Positions 34,022 through 41,919 of a stretch of DNA of 64,000 bases are shown here, one piece after another. A model generated the notes under the pieces. That model saw nothing but the letters and a program-made list of their open reading frames with translations, searched no databases and was not told where the DNA came from. The stretch covers positions 1 through 64,000 of the forward strand of contig JAJQCD010000014.1 in the NCBI GenBank assembly GCA_021202925.1, written 5' to 3'. The number at the start of each line of letters is the position of its first letter. Position 1 is the first letter of the stretch. Both the position numbers and the translations under genes were made by a program. The DNA comes from Clostridiales bacterium. Lineage in GTDB: Bacteria > Bacillota > Clostridia > Lachnospirales > Lachnospiraceae.

Positions 34022-34903
34022 ATGTATCAGATTGCAGGACATACCATGGGCACACCGGAATATACGGTTCTGGAAGCGCTTCAGCTTTTTCACGACATCG
34101 GCCTGAACGGCGCGGAAATCGTCGTACAGGATGACTATCGAAGCGGAATCCCGACACAGTGCTCAAAAGAACAACTGGACGAAATCAAAGACAAGGCCGA
34201 GCAGTTAAATCTCCGCATCATTGCACTGACTCCGTATAACTCCAGATTCAACGACTTGGACGAAACGGTACGCAGGAAAGAAGAAGAGGAGCTTTCCCGA
34301 TGCATCGAATATGCGTCGTATCTGAGGGCGGAATACATCCGCATCTATGGAGGGAATTTTGCGGCCGGAGATACCGATCCCGATGGCAAAAAGTGGAAGA
34401 ACCTGGTTGCAAGCATGCGCAAGCTGGGAGACGAAGCGCAGAAGCACAACGTAAAGCTGGTGATTGAAAATCACTTCAACACCATGACGGTATCCGCCAA
34501 AGACAGCATCGCCCTGTCCAGAAAGATTCATCACCCGGCAGTTGGTATCCTCTATGATCAGGCCAATCTGACTTTCACCGGCCAGGAGGATTATCAGACA
34601 GCCATCCGTCTTCAGATGGAAAAGGTCTACTACATGCATGTAAAGGACCTGCGCTTTAAAGAAAACAACACAGGATTTGTCTCCTCAGATGTCTCCCATC
34701 CAAAAGAGGAGGAGCGCAATGTGGTCACCAGAATCGTCGGCGAAGGCGAACTGGACTGGCCGGGGATTTTAAACATGGTCAGAGAAAACGGTTATGATGG
34801 GTGGCTGTCTCTGGAATACGAAAGACGGTGGCATCCCAATGACATTCCGGACGCATCAATCGGAATGAAACAAAGTGCAGAGTATCTGCGTTCCATCTGG
34901 TAA
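34022..34903 (+). CDS. Sugar phosphate isomerase/epimerase family protein
   Basis: The 293-residue TIM barrel carries the metal-binding acidic residues in VIENHFNTM, ILYDQANL, YMHVKDLRF and LSLEYERRWHP. It resembles xylose-isomerase-like epimerases and the inosose dehydratase/isomerase branch. It lies 12 bases after the oxidoreductase gene, with GTAAAGGAG before the ATG, indicating a single transcript. Confidence 0.87.
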   Translation: MYQIAGHTMGTPEYTVLEALQLFHDIGLNGAEIVVQDDYRSGIPTQCSKEQLDEIKDKAEQLNLRIIALTPYNSRFNDLDETVRRKEEEELSRCIEYASYLRAEYIRIYGGNFAAGDTDPDGKKWKNLVASMRKLGDEAQKHNVKLVIENHFNTMTVSAKDSIALSRKIHHPAVGILYDQANLTFTGQEDYQTAIRLQMEKVYYMHVKDLRFKENNTGFVSSDVSHPKEEERNVVTRIVGEGELDWPGILNMVRENGYDGWLSLEYERRWHPNDIPDASIGMKQSAEYLRSIW

Positions 34904-34944
34904 AGTTGTGTAACCATCAAAAATTAAAAATGGAGGATAAAAAA

Positions 34945-36018
34945 ATGAAGAAAAGAACCGCATTACTGGCACTGTTCGGCGCAGCTCTGACCCTTACCGC
35001 AACCGCATGCGGCAATTCATCCACCGGGTCAACCGCAACGACAACCGCTGCCGCAGCATCTGCAACCGAAGCAGCAGCTGCCGATTCCAAAGCAACCAAG
35101 ATCAAGTATTCGACCGTATTTGCCGCGACCGGCGTCCAGGCAGATGGCGCAACACGGCTCGGCGAAATTATCGCTGAACAGTCCGAGGGACGACTGGCCA
35201 TGGAGTTATATGCCGGCTCCACGCTCGGCGACAAGGTTGCTTCCATGGAGGGACTGCAGGTAGGAACCATCGAAATGACCGAGTGTGCGGCAACCGACCT
35301 GTCCACCTACAGCTCCATCTGGTCCGTATTCAGCCTGCCTTATCTGTGGGAAAGCGGAACTCAGGCCGTCAATACGATCCAGGATCCTGAAGTGAAGGCA
35401 GTATTAGACGCAGACATGGAGAATAACGGTTTTATCATCATCGCCTGGACAGATATGGGAAGCCGCAGCATCCTCAACAAAAACAAGGCGGTCAACGCGC
35501 CGACTGATCTGTCCGGGATGAAGGTTCGCTGTATGGAAGATACGGTTCTGGCCGGAGCCATCAACGCCATGGGCGCCATTGCCACCCCTCTCGCCTGGAG
35601 CGACTGCTACACGGCGCTGCAGCAGGGAACGATCGACGGTGTGGAAAATTCCCCGGCAGTCATCCTGTCAAGTGGAATGACCGAAGTCGCAAAATATTTC
35701 TCCCTTACCGAACAGTTCACCATCCCGGATCCGGTGTTTGTCAGCAAAACGTGGTTTGACAGTCTTTCCGAGGAAGACCAGGCAGCGCTTCTGGCGGCCG
35801 GTGAGCAGTTCACTGCCGAATGGAATGAGTCAATCTGGCCGGAAGCATCCGAAAGCGCCATCGCTGACCTGCAGGAAGATGGCGTTGAGGTCAACGAAGT
35901 AGATAAAGCTGCTTTTACGGAAGCCGTACAGCCGGTCATCGATGATTTCCTGGCACAGGCTGACGCGGATCAGGTCGCTCTCTACGAACTGCTGACTACG
36001 GTCCGGGAAAAATATTAA
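34945..36018 (+). CDS. TRAP transporter substrate-binding protein DctP-like
   Basis: The 357-residue protein starts MKKRTALLALFGAALTL and has a lipobox-like TATAC with cysteine near residue 22, followed by a Thr/Ala-rich linker and the DctP fold. The arginine of the carboxylate-binding motif is likely in LSGMKVRCME (near residue 195). DctP family proteins bind organic acids, including sugar acids. The start was set at the ATG at 34945 because GGAGG lies eight bases upstream. A hairpin follows the stop. Confidence 0.92.
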   Translation: MKKRTALLALFGAALTLTATACGNSSTGSTATTTAAAASATEAAAADSKATKIKYSTVFAATGVQADGATRLGEIIAEQSEGRLAMELYAGSTLGDKVASMEGLQVGTIEMTECAATDLSTYSSIWSVFSLPYLWESGTQAVNTIQDPEVKAVLDADMENNGFIIIAWTDMGSRSILNKNKAVNAPTDLSGMKVRCMEDTVLAGAINAMGAIATPLAWSDCYTALQQGTIDGVENSPAVILSSGMTEVAKYFSLTEQFTIPDPVFVSKTWFDSLSEEDQAALLAAGEQFTAEWNESIWPEASESAIADLQEDGVEVNEVDKAAFTEAVQPVIDDFLAQADADQVALYELLTTVREKY

Positions 36019-36032
36019 GTGTAAAAAGCAAC

Positions 36033-36067
36033 CCCTGAAAGGACAACGGTTCGTTGTTCTTTCAGGA
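36033..36067 (+). other. Intercistronic hairpin after dctP
   Basis: CCTGAAAGGACAACG pairs with CGTTGTTCTTTCAGG around a three-base loop. No T run follows, so it is unlikely to be a full terminator. It may protect the 3' end of the binding-protein message and raise its level relative to downstream genes. Confidence 0.65.
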
Positions 36068-36090
36068 ATCTATCTAAGGGAGAATGTCTC

Positions 36091-37065
36091 ATGAAAACCA
36101 TACAGGAACTGAAATTAGCCTTTATCGGCGTCAGCCACTGGCATGTCCCGTTATACTATCAGGCGGTACGCCGCGAAGGATTAACGGTCGTGGCGGTCAG
36201 TGACCATAACGAAGAACTGGCCAAAAGGGATGCGAAAGCCTTCGGATGCACCGCATACACGGATGCCACACAGCTTTTAAATCAGGAACATCCGGATTTT
36301 GTATTTGCGTTCGCACCGCATTACGAGATGCCGGAACTGGCTCTCTCGCTGATTGCACGCAGGATACCGTTTGCAATCGAAAAGCCGCTGGGCATAAATG
36401 CTGATGACGTGGAAACGGTCATGCACGCCGCAGAGGAAGCAAATGTGTTTTGTGCCATTCCTTTTGTGTGGCGCTACAGCAGTCTGGTACAGGATTTCAA
36501 GAACAGAGTTCGGCCGGATGAAATTGTACATATGGCATTTAAGTTTGTTGCCGGCCCGCCGTCCAGATATCTTGCCACTTCTCCATGGATGCTGAAAACA
36601 GAGCTCGCCGGAGGCGGATGCATGACCAATCTCGGTGTTCACTTCCTCGATCTGGCCATGTATCTGACCGAATGCACCGATGCGCAGGTATTATCCGGCT
36701 GCTATCAGCGGCAAACCGAATATGATATTGAATGCTACGCAACATCACTGCTCAGGCTGGGCACTGGTGCATCACTGGTTCTGGAAACCGGATACGCATA
36801 TCCGATGGAAGTCACGCAACGGGACAATCGCTGGAATATTGTCACCAAAACCGGTTATTACACATTGGAGCAGGATTATTTTGAAGAACGGGTCTATGGA
36901 GAAAAGACAATCCGCCGGGTCATGAGTACAGACAGTGATGTGTATTATCCCATTTTTGTCAGGGAAACGCTGCGGCAATACCTGAATGGAGAAAAACCAA
37001 AGGCAGGCCTGAAGGATATGCTTGCCGTTCGCAGGGTATTGGATGAAATGAATCAGAAAGGATAA
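36091..37065 (+). CDS. Gfo/Idh/MocA family oxidoreductase
   Basis: The 324-residue dehydrogenase has an unusual nucleotide loop IGVSHWH in place of GxGxxA, the motif IEKPLG and the catalytic NLGVHFLDLAMYL. It is diverged from the first such gene in this operon, so the two probably act on different intermediates. The ATG has AAGGGAG 11 bases upstream. Confidence 0.87.
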   Translation: MKTIQELKLAFIGVSHWHVPLYYQAVRREGLTVVAVSDHNEELAKRDAKAFGCTAYTDATQLLNQEHPDFVFAFAPHYEMPELALSLIARRIPFAIEKPLGINADDVETVMHAAEEANVFCAIPFVWRYSSLVQDFKNRVRPDEIVHMAFKFVAGPPSRYLATSPWMLKTELAGGGCMTNLGVHFLDLAMYLTECTDAQVLSGCYQRQTEYDIECYATSLLRLGTGASLVLETGYAYPMEVTQRDNRWNIVTKTGYYTLEQDYFEERVYGEKTIRRVMSTDSDVYYPIFVRETLRQYLNGEKPKAGLKDMLAVRRVLDEMNQKG

Positions 37066-37079
37066 GGTCAGAGAATACG

Positions 37080-37967
37080 ATGAAAAAGATGTATGGTGTC
37101 ATCACGGCTATGACAACGCCGTTCACAAAAGACGGGAATGTAGATACCAACGCAATCAAAGAACATATTGAATTTCTTATTGAGAAGGGAATCGACTGCA
37201 TTTACCCCTGCGGAACCACCGGAGAAATGCTGAATATGAGCCTGGAAGAAAGGGAACTGGTCGCTGAGACTGTTGTCAAAGCGGTTGCCGGGCGCGTGGT
37301 TGTATACATTCATGCCGGAGCGCAGACTACGGCACAGACAATCCGGCTGGCACAGCATGCCAGAAAAATCGGCGCCGACGGAATCGGGGTCGTCACGCCT
37401 CCGTTCTTTGGATTGAGCGACAAAGCCATCGTTCAGTATTATAAGGACGTTGCGGCAAGCGTTCCCGCTAATTTCCCCATTTATGTCTATGTCATTCCGC
37501 AGTGTGCCGCCAATGATATCACGGCTCCGGTTATGGAAGAAATCGCAGACGCCTGCCCGAATGTAATTGGCGTCAAATACAGCTGGGCTGATTGCATTCG
37601 CCTGAAGGACTATCTGAACGTCCGCAACGGCAACTTCTCTGTGCTGTTCGGACCGGACCGTCTGTTCCTTCCGGCGCTGGCGATGGGCTGCGACGGCACG
37701 GTATCCGGCTGCTCCGGGCCAATGCCAGAACATTTTGTCCGCATCTACGATGCCTGGAAGAAAGGGGATCTGGAAGAAGCACGCAAGGAGCAGAAAATCG
37801 CCAATGAAATCTGCGAAATTATGAAGTCTGGCGCGGACATGGGCATTTTCAAAGCAGTTCTGGATTTCCGCGGTCTGACAGGCGGATACATGCGCAAACC
37901 CCTCCTGGATTTGAACGAAAAGGAAAGAGAAGCGCTGAAAAACGAAATTATGCCGTATTTGCCGTAA
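37080..37967 (+). CDS. DapA/NanA family aldolase
   Basis: The 295-residue TIM-barrel class I aldolase has the GTTGEM substrate loop (near residue 45), a catalytic tyrosine in IYVYVIPQ and the Schiff-base lysine in GVKYSW. The family includes dihydrodipicolinate synthase, sialate lyase and 2-keto-3-deoxy sugar acid aldolases. Given the operon, cleavage of a keto-deoxy sugar acid is most likely. It lies 14 bases after the second oxidoreductase. Confidence 0.9.
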   Translation: MKKMYGVITAMTTPFTKDGNVDTNAIKEHIEFLIEKGIDCIYPCGTTGEMLNMSLEERELVAETVVKAVAGRVVVYIHAGAQTTAQTIRLAQHARKIGADGIGVVTPPFFGLSDKAIVQYYKDVAASVPANFPIYVYVIPQCAANDITAPVMEEIADACPNVIGVKYSWADCIRLKDYLNVRNGNFSVLFGPDRLFLPALAMGCDGTVSGCSGPMPEHFVRIYDAWKKGDLEEARKEQKIANEICEIMKSGADMGIFKAVLDFRGLTGGYMRKPLLDLNEKEREALKNEIMPYLP

Positions 37968-37983
37968 ACGATCGGAGGAATCT

Positions 37984-38883
37984 ATGAGGATTTTAAATTT
38001 CGGCTCCGTCAATATCGATTATGTTTACCGAGTCGAACACTTTGTCCGTCCGGGAGAAACGTTATCCGCCCGCTCTGTAACAAAAAATGCAGGCGGGAAG
38101 GGGTTTAATCAGTCCGTCGCCCTGGCGAAGGCAGGCTGCCAGGTGTACCATGCCGGACACATTGGAAATGACGGCACATTTCTCCTCGACCTGTGTCATG
38201 AATACGGAATCCACACGGATTATCTGACAGAGGTTGACGCCCCCACCGGAAGCACAGTCATCCAGGTGGACGACAACGGTGACAATTGTATTTTACTCTC
38301 GGGTGGAGCAAACCTGCTGATGGATCAGGACTTTATCGGCCAGGTGCTGAACGACTTCCAGAATGGCGATCTGATTGTCCTTCAAAATGAAATCAACTGC
38401 ATGAATGACCTGTTATATCTGGCCCATGAAAAGGGATTGAAGATTGCAATCAATCCGGCGCCCATGAACAACACCATTTCCAGGGATGCCCTGAAACTGG
38501 CCGACTGGATCATTTTAAATGAGACAGAGGCGCAGGAGCTGACGGGTGCCGTGGATTCCATTGCCCAGCTGGAGCGTCTGACAGAAGAATTTCCGCATTC
38601 GGCCTTTCTCCTGACGCTCGGAAGCAAAGGGGCGATCTGTCAGATCGGATCATACCGCTGTCATACAGGAGCATGTCAGGTTGAGGCTGTCGATACCACT
38701 GCCGCCGGAGATACCTTTACGGGATTTTTCCTGTCCGCGATACTCAGCAATCAGGAGCCTGCCGCAGCTCTTTTGACCGCCACCCGGGCCTCAGCCCTGG
38801 CGGTTATGAAAAAAGGCGCCGCAAAATCGATCCCGACACTGGCAGAGGTTCAGGAATGCCCGTTGATTCCGGAAGTTTTTTAA
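37984..38883 (+). CDS. PfkB family carbohydrate kinase
   Basis: The 299-residue ribokinase-type kinase has the sugar-binding NAGGKGFNQSVA motif near residue 40 and the ATP-binding DTTAAGDTFTGF motif near residue 240 with the catalytic aspartate. It phosphorylates a sugar or a keto-deoxy acid. GGAGG lies eight bases upstream. Combined with the aldolase it suggests a phosphorylate-then-cleave route, but the order of steps is inference. Confidence 0.9.
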   Translation: MRILNFGSVNIDYVYRVEHFVRPGETLSARSVTKNAGGKGFNQSVALAKAGCQVYHAGHIGNDGTFLLDLCHEYGIHTDYLTEVDAPTGSTVIQVDDNGDNCILLSGGANLLMDQDFIGQVLNDFQNGDLIVLQNEINCMNDLLYLAHEKGLKIAINPAPMNNTISRDALKLADWIILNETEAQELTGAVDSIAQLERLTEEFPHSAFLLTLGSKGAICQIGSYRCHTGACQVEAVDTTAAGDTFTGFFLSAILSNQEPAAALLTATRASALAVMKKGAAKSIPTLAEVQECPLIPEVF

Positions 38884-38907
38884 GAAATATTGAGGAAGGT
38901 GACCCTT

Positions 38908-39942
38908 ATGAAAAAAATAGTTCTGAAAGCGCCAGGGGAATTAATCCTGCGGGAATCGGATGAGAAAATCAAGGTGTACGGCGGAACCGTCAAAGTCGAT
39001 GTAAGCGCCTGCGCCATTTGCGGAAGTGATCTGGCACTCCTCTCCGGGAAGCGGGATCTCAGCAGGGAAAAGTATTTTGGGCATGAATTCTCCGGTGTCG
39101 TAACGGAAGTATCTGACAGCGCCTGCGGTTTTCAGCCGGGAATGCGTGTCGCCAGTGAGCTGTCACGCACCTGCGGTCAGTGCTGGTACTGCCTCAATGG
39201 GCTGGCCAACTACTGCAGAAGCATGAACGATGCTCTCGATCCAGGCGGATTTACAGAAGAAACACTTGTGCGAAGCGAAGCGGATTACAGTTTTCTGAGT
39301 GCCGTACCATCGTCCGTTGACGACATCATCGCTTCCCTTCTCGAACCCACCAACTGCGCGTATCAGATTGCCAGAAAAGCGCAGATGAAACCAGGCGATA
39401 ACGTCGTGGTGTTTGGCGTAGGGGCGATGGGGTTGATTGCCGGCATTATATTAAAAAGTCTCGGCGCCGGCCATGTAATTGCTGTCGGCCGCAGACCGGC
39501 AAGAATGGAACAGGTCCGCAAAACCGGCATTTTTGATGCAGTCGTGGGAAACGATGCGAAAGGCATGGATGACATTCGCGAAATATGCGGAACCCACGGC
39601 GCCGATATCGCCATCGAAGCAACCGGTACCGCATCCGTATTAACCGATGCCATCGGAATCGTCCGCTATGGCGGAAGAGTTGTCGTTGGCAGCGTGTACA
39701 GCAGCCCGATCAGGGAATTTGACCCGCTTCCAATCTTCCGCAAGGAAATCAGCATTGCCGGAGCGAAGGGACCAATCCCGGCCAGAAAAACCGACGGCAG
39801 CTCCGTGGTCGTCGACCTGGTGAACCGCATTCAGGATGATCTGAGGAAAATCATCCGGGTATATGATTATAAGGATGCGCTGAAGGCCTTTGAAGACGCC
39901 AGATCGGGAGAAGCAATCAAGGCCGTTATCCGATTCAAATAG
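38908..39942 (+). CDS. Zinc-dependent alcohol dehydrogenase family protein
   Basis: The 344-residue medium-chain dehydrogenase has the catalytic zinc ligands in ICGSD and GHEF and the structural zinc cysteines CGQCWYC...C near residues 91-102, followed by the Rossmann motif VFGVGAMGLIAG. It resembles sorbitol or threonine dehydrogenases. The ATG at 38908 has GGAAGG seven bases upstream; an earlier in-frame start would be in the intercistronic gap. It is the last gene of the TRAP operon. Confidence 0.9.
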   Translation: MKKIVLKAPGELILRESDEKIKVYGGTVKVDVSACAICGSDLALLSGKRDLSREKYFGHEFSGVVTEVSDSACGFQPGMRVASELSRTCGQCWYCLNGLANYCRSMNDALDPGGFTEETLVRSEADYSFLSAVPSSVDDIIASLLEPTNCAYQIARKAQMKPGDNVVVFGVGAMGLIAGIILKSLGAGHVIAVGRRPARMEQVRKTGIFDAVVGNDAKGMDDIREICGTHGADIAIEATGTASVLTDAIGIVRYGGRVVVGSVYSSPIREFDPLPIFRKEISIAGAKGPIPARKTDGSSVVVDLVNRIQDDLRKIIRVYDYKDALKAFEDARSGEAIKAVIRFK

Positions 39943-39980
39943 TGACAGACACAGACTTCTCATATGAAACACAGAATTAC

Positions 39981-40028
39981 TCCGGATGAGAAGGTACATC
40001 CCTTACATGGTGTATCTTCTCATCCGGT
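39981..40028 (+). terminator. Terminator of the TRAP operon
   Basis: CCGGATGAGAAG pairs with CTTCTCATCCGG, with an additional TACA/TGTA pair inside. The tail is TTCATCTTAATT, a moderate T tract. Confidence 0.75.
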
Positions 40029-40123
40029 TCATCTTAATTACAGCAACTTTATCCCAACTTGAATTCAATTTCACAAACTCTGTTGTCAAAAATCAAGTAT
40101 AGTTTTCAAAAAAGTTTCCGTAA

Positions 40124-40188
40124 CTGACAAGCGCAGGAATAAAATCGCGCATTGCTTTCCCCGGCAATATCTGTTAAACTGACATGGA
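40124..40188 (+). repeat. 65-base promoter repeat, copy 1
   Basis: This block begins CTGACAAGCGCAGGAAT and ends TAAACTGACATGGAT. It is repeated at 44590-44654 with about five differences, and its core recurs at 40989-41017. Within it is a promoter with -35 TTGCTT (40152-40157), 17 bases and -10 TAAACT (40175-40180), which would drive the small gene starting at 40225. Confidence 0.85.
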
Positions 40189-40224
40189 TGATACGGGAAC
40201 AGGACACCGAAGGAGGCGCAGTTC

Positions 40225-40647
40225 ATGAATCCGAATATTCTTGAAAACAACTGGATTGATCCGGAAACAGTCAAACGGTTCCGGGCGAACCCGTTTCTGG
40301 TGATGCGCATGATATTTATGCACCGGGACAGAGTATGTACCATCATCGATGTCGATTTTAAAAACAGACAGATTTTTATTCAGAATCAGACGGATGATCT
40401 TCTTCACCGTGCGTTTGGTGTTATCGAGCATCCGACCTGGGAAGATTTTGAGGAATTTCTGGAAAGCCGTTGCTTTCCCCGGACACGCGCCAATCTGAAA
40501 CTGGTTTTACGGGATGTCGGCGTGTCCTCCTATGACCCGCTTCAGATCATTGAAAAGACGCAGGGACGAATGGCGGAAGACCATCAATGGATACGTATTC
40601 TGCATCGTGAGGAGGTGCTGAGAGAAGATGGAACGCATCAATTTTGA
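40225..40647 (+). CDS. Conserved protein paired with a HipA/CtkA-like kinase
   Basis: The 140-residue protein begins MNPNILENNWIDPETVKRF and has the stretch AFGVIEHPTWEDFEEFLESRCFP. It shows no signal peptide or membrane segment. I recognise the sequence only as the small gene that precedes HipA-like kinases in some Lachnospiraceae; no function is known. It overlaps the next gene by 20 bases and has AAGGAGG ten bases before the ATG. It is driven by promoter repeat copy 1. Confidence 0.55.
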   Translation: MNPNILENNWIDPETVKRFRANPFLVMRMIFMHRDRVCTIIDVDFKNRQIFIQNQTDDLLHRAFGVIEHPTWEDFEEFLESRCFPRTRANLKLVLRDVGVSSYDPLQIIEKTQGRMAEDHQWIRILHREEVLREDGTHQF

Positions 40648-41014
40648 CCATACCACGCGAATAGAAACTGCCAGCCATTCCTCCAAAGGGAATCAACTGA
40701 AATGGATGATTCATGACAACTGGTATAAAGCAGACTACATGGGATATGAGAGTCTTTCCGAAGTGATCGTTTCCAGTCTTTTGCGGTATTCCGATATCCC
40801 GACCGAACGGCTGATCGAATACTGACCAGTCTGGATTCAATATGACGAAAAGGAAATCTCTCAGTCAATCACACCGTTCCAGGGAATATATGACCCTCGC
40901 ATCCTGCTTCGGGTCGAAGAGATTTTGCGGCAGCAACGACGCAAATATCAATATCTCTTTATCAAACCGGCACAAAGGATTTCATCCGTTGATTTCCCCG
41001 GCAATATCTGTTAA
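40628..41014 (+). pseudogene. Truncated HipA/CtkA-like kinase gene
   Basis: The open part (65 residues) contains SSKGNQLKWMIHDNWYKADYMGYESLSEV, matching the N terminus of HipA/CtkA-like kinases whose real length is about 300 residues or more. A TGA follows EY at 40823-40825. The same frame then continues with PVWIQYDEKEIS for about 62 codons to a TAA at 41012-41014, which lies inside a copy of the repeated promoter element. The continuation suggests a nonsense change plus a large internal deletion. Loss of the kinase core is clear; the exact break is inferred. Confidence 0.65.
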
Positions 41015-41017
41015 ACC
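40989..41017 (+). repeat. Promoter repeat core, partial copy
   Basis: TTGATTTCCCCGGCAATATC and the following TGTTAAAC match the core of the two complete copies, including the -35 and spacer. The -10 is altered to TAAACC. It ends the broken kinase frame, as if a deletion joined this element to the kinase gene. Confidence 0.8.
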
Positions 41018-41043
41018 CCAAATTTACCACTTGAAGACATTGA

Positions 41044-41070
41044 AAGAGGAGCCGAATATGACTCCTCTTC
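41044..41070 (-). terminator. Weak terminator after the TOPRIM-like gene
   Basis: AAGAGGAG pairs with CTCCTCTT around a ten-base loop, about 95 bases past the stop of the minus-strand gene. It has only a short T run. Confidence 0.4.
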
Positions 41071-41163
41071 CATACAAATGCACGGTTTCCCCTATATTTG
41101 TTGGTTCGGAAATTCTGCTCAAATGCAACTTCCAAACTGCCGTTAGTAGCTTTATTAACATGA

Positions 41164-41919
41164 CTATTCTAACTCACCAATATGCGTAGCGGCAAGCCTT
41201 ATAATGTCAGACTCAAAGCATGCCGCGCTTGTACATAATTTCTTTACCTCTTCCCAGTTGTTGCAAACAGCCGCTGACATTTCCCGATAAGTCGAAGTTT
41301 GCTTCTTTTTTCCGTGGATGCGCAGTCCATGGTAATACTTTCCCTTAGAAATCAAAGTTTCCCATGGATTCTCAATCCGCTCAATATGATTCATTTTATC
41401 ATACGCTGCAACAACCCAGGCATCCGTGCTGTCGCATGGGATCACGACGCAGGTGTTTTCCAAATCTTTCAGCAAACCTGTTATTAACAACTTTAAATGT
41501 TTCTGATAGCCTTCGACAGATCGTTCATGATCTGCACAAGGCAACGTCAATGGGCAATCCTGCCTTGCATTTGTCCCCATTGAGTCACAATCCAGGGGAT
41601 TTCTGTTCCTCTTGAACTCACATGTATTAGAATCACACCAACAATGAGAAATCCGCTCCTTACGGGATACATCCCCATCCATCTGAACAATCAGGAAGTC
41701 CAATCTGGGCTCAATTTCTTTCATAATCTGTTCTTTTATCAGCGCGTTATCTGCGCACCACTTCCAGACTCCCTTCCAGCCATTGCCATATTCGCCCATC
41801 AGGTTTGGCTCCGGCTGAAGTAACTTGTAGTTGTTATTATCTTCTAAGACATGGTCCGTCACAGATTGTAAAAGGATATAATCAGTAGGGCCTTCGCAAA
41901 CAATTCCAATGCTTTTCAT
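41164..41919 (-). CDS. TOPRIM-like protein partnered with an OLD/RecF-like ATPase
   Basis: The 251-residue protein starts MKSIGIVCEGPTDYILLQ, with a TOPRIM-type acidic residue (E9 in EGPTD), and carries DGD at 81-83 in LIVQMDGDV, the second acidic motif. A run with six cysteines (C93, C95, C100, C111, C122, C128) and H92 looks like a metal-binding insertion. Its ATG overlaps the stop of the ATPase gene (ATGA), so the two are translationally coupled. Pairs of this kind (AAA15-type ATPase plus TOPRIM or DUF4276/RloB-like protein) occur in AbiL- and PARIS-like defence units. Nuclease activity is not shown by the sequence. Confidence 0.6.
   Translation of the reverse strand: MKSIGIVCEGPTDYILLQSVTDHVLEDNNNYKLLQPEPNLMGEYGNGWKGVWKWCADNALIKEQIMKEIEPRLDFLIVQMDGDVSRKERISHCWCDSNTCEFKRNRNPLDCDSMGTNARQDCPLTLPCADHERSVEGYQKHLKLLITGLLKDLENTCVVIPCDSTDAWVVAAYDKMNHIERIENPWETLISKGKYYHGLRIHGKKKQTSTYREMSAAVCNNWEEVKKLCTSAACFESDIIRLAATHIGELE

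Noticed and set aside
40823-40825. In-frame TGA read as selenocysteine in the HipA-like gene
   Set aside because: No SECIS-like structure was seen, and the remaining frame is too short to complete the kinase core, so a broken gene is the simpler reading.
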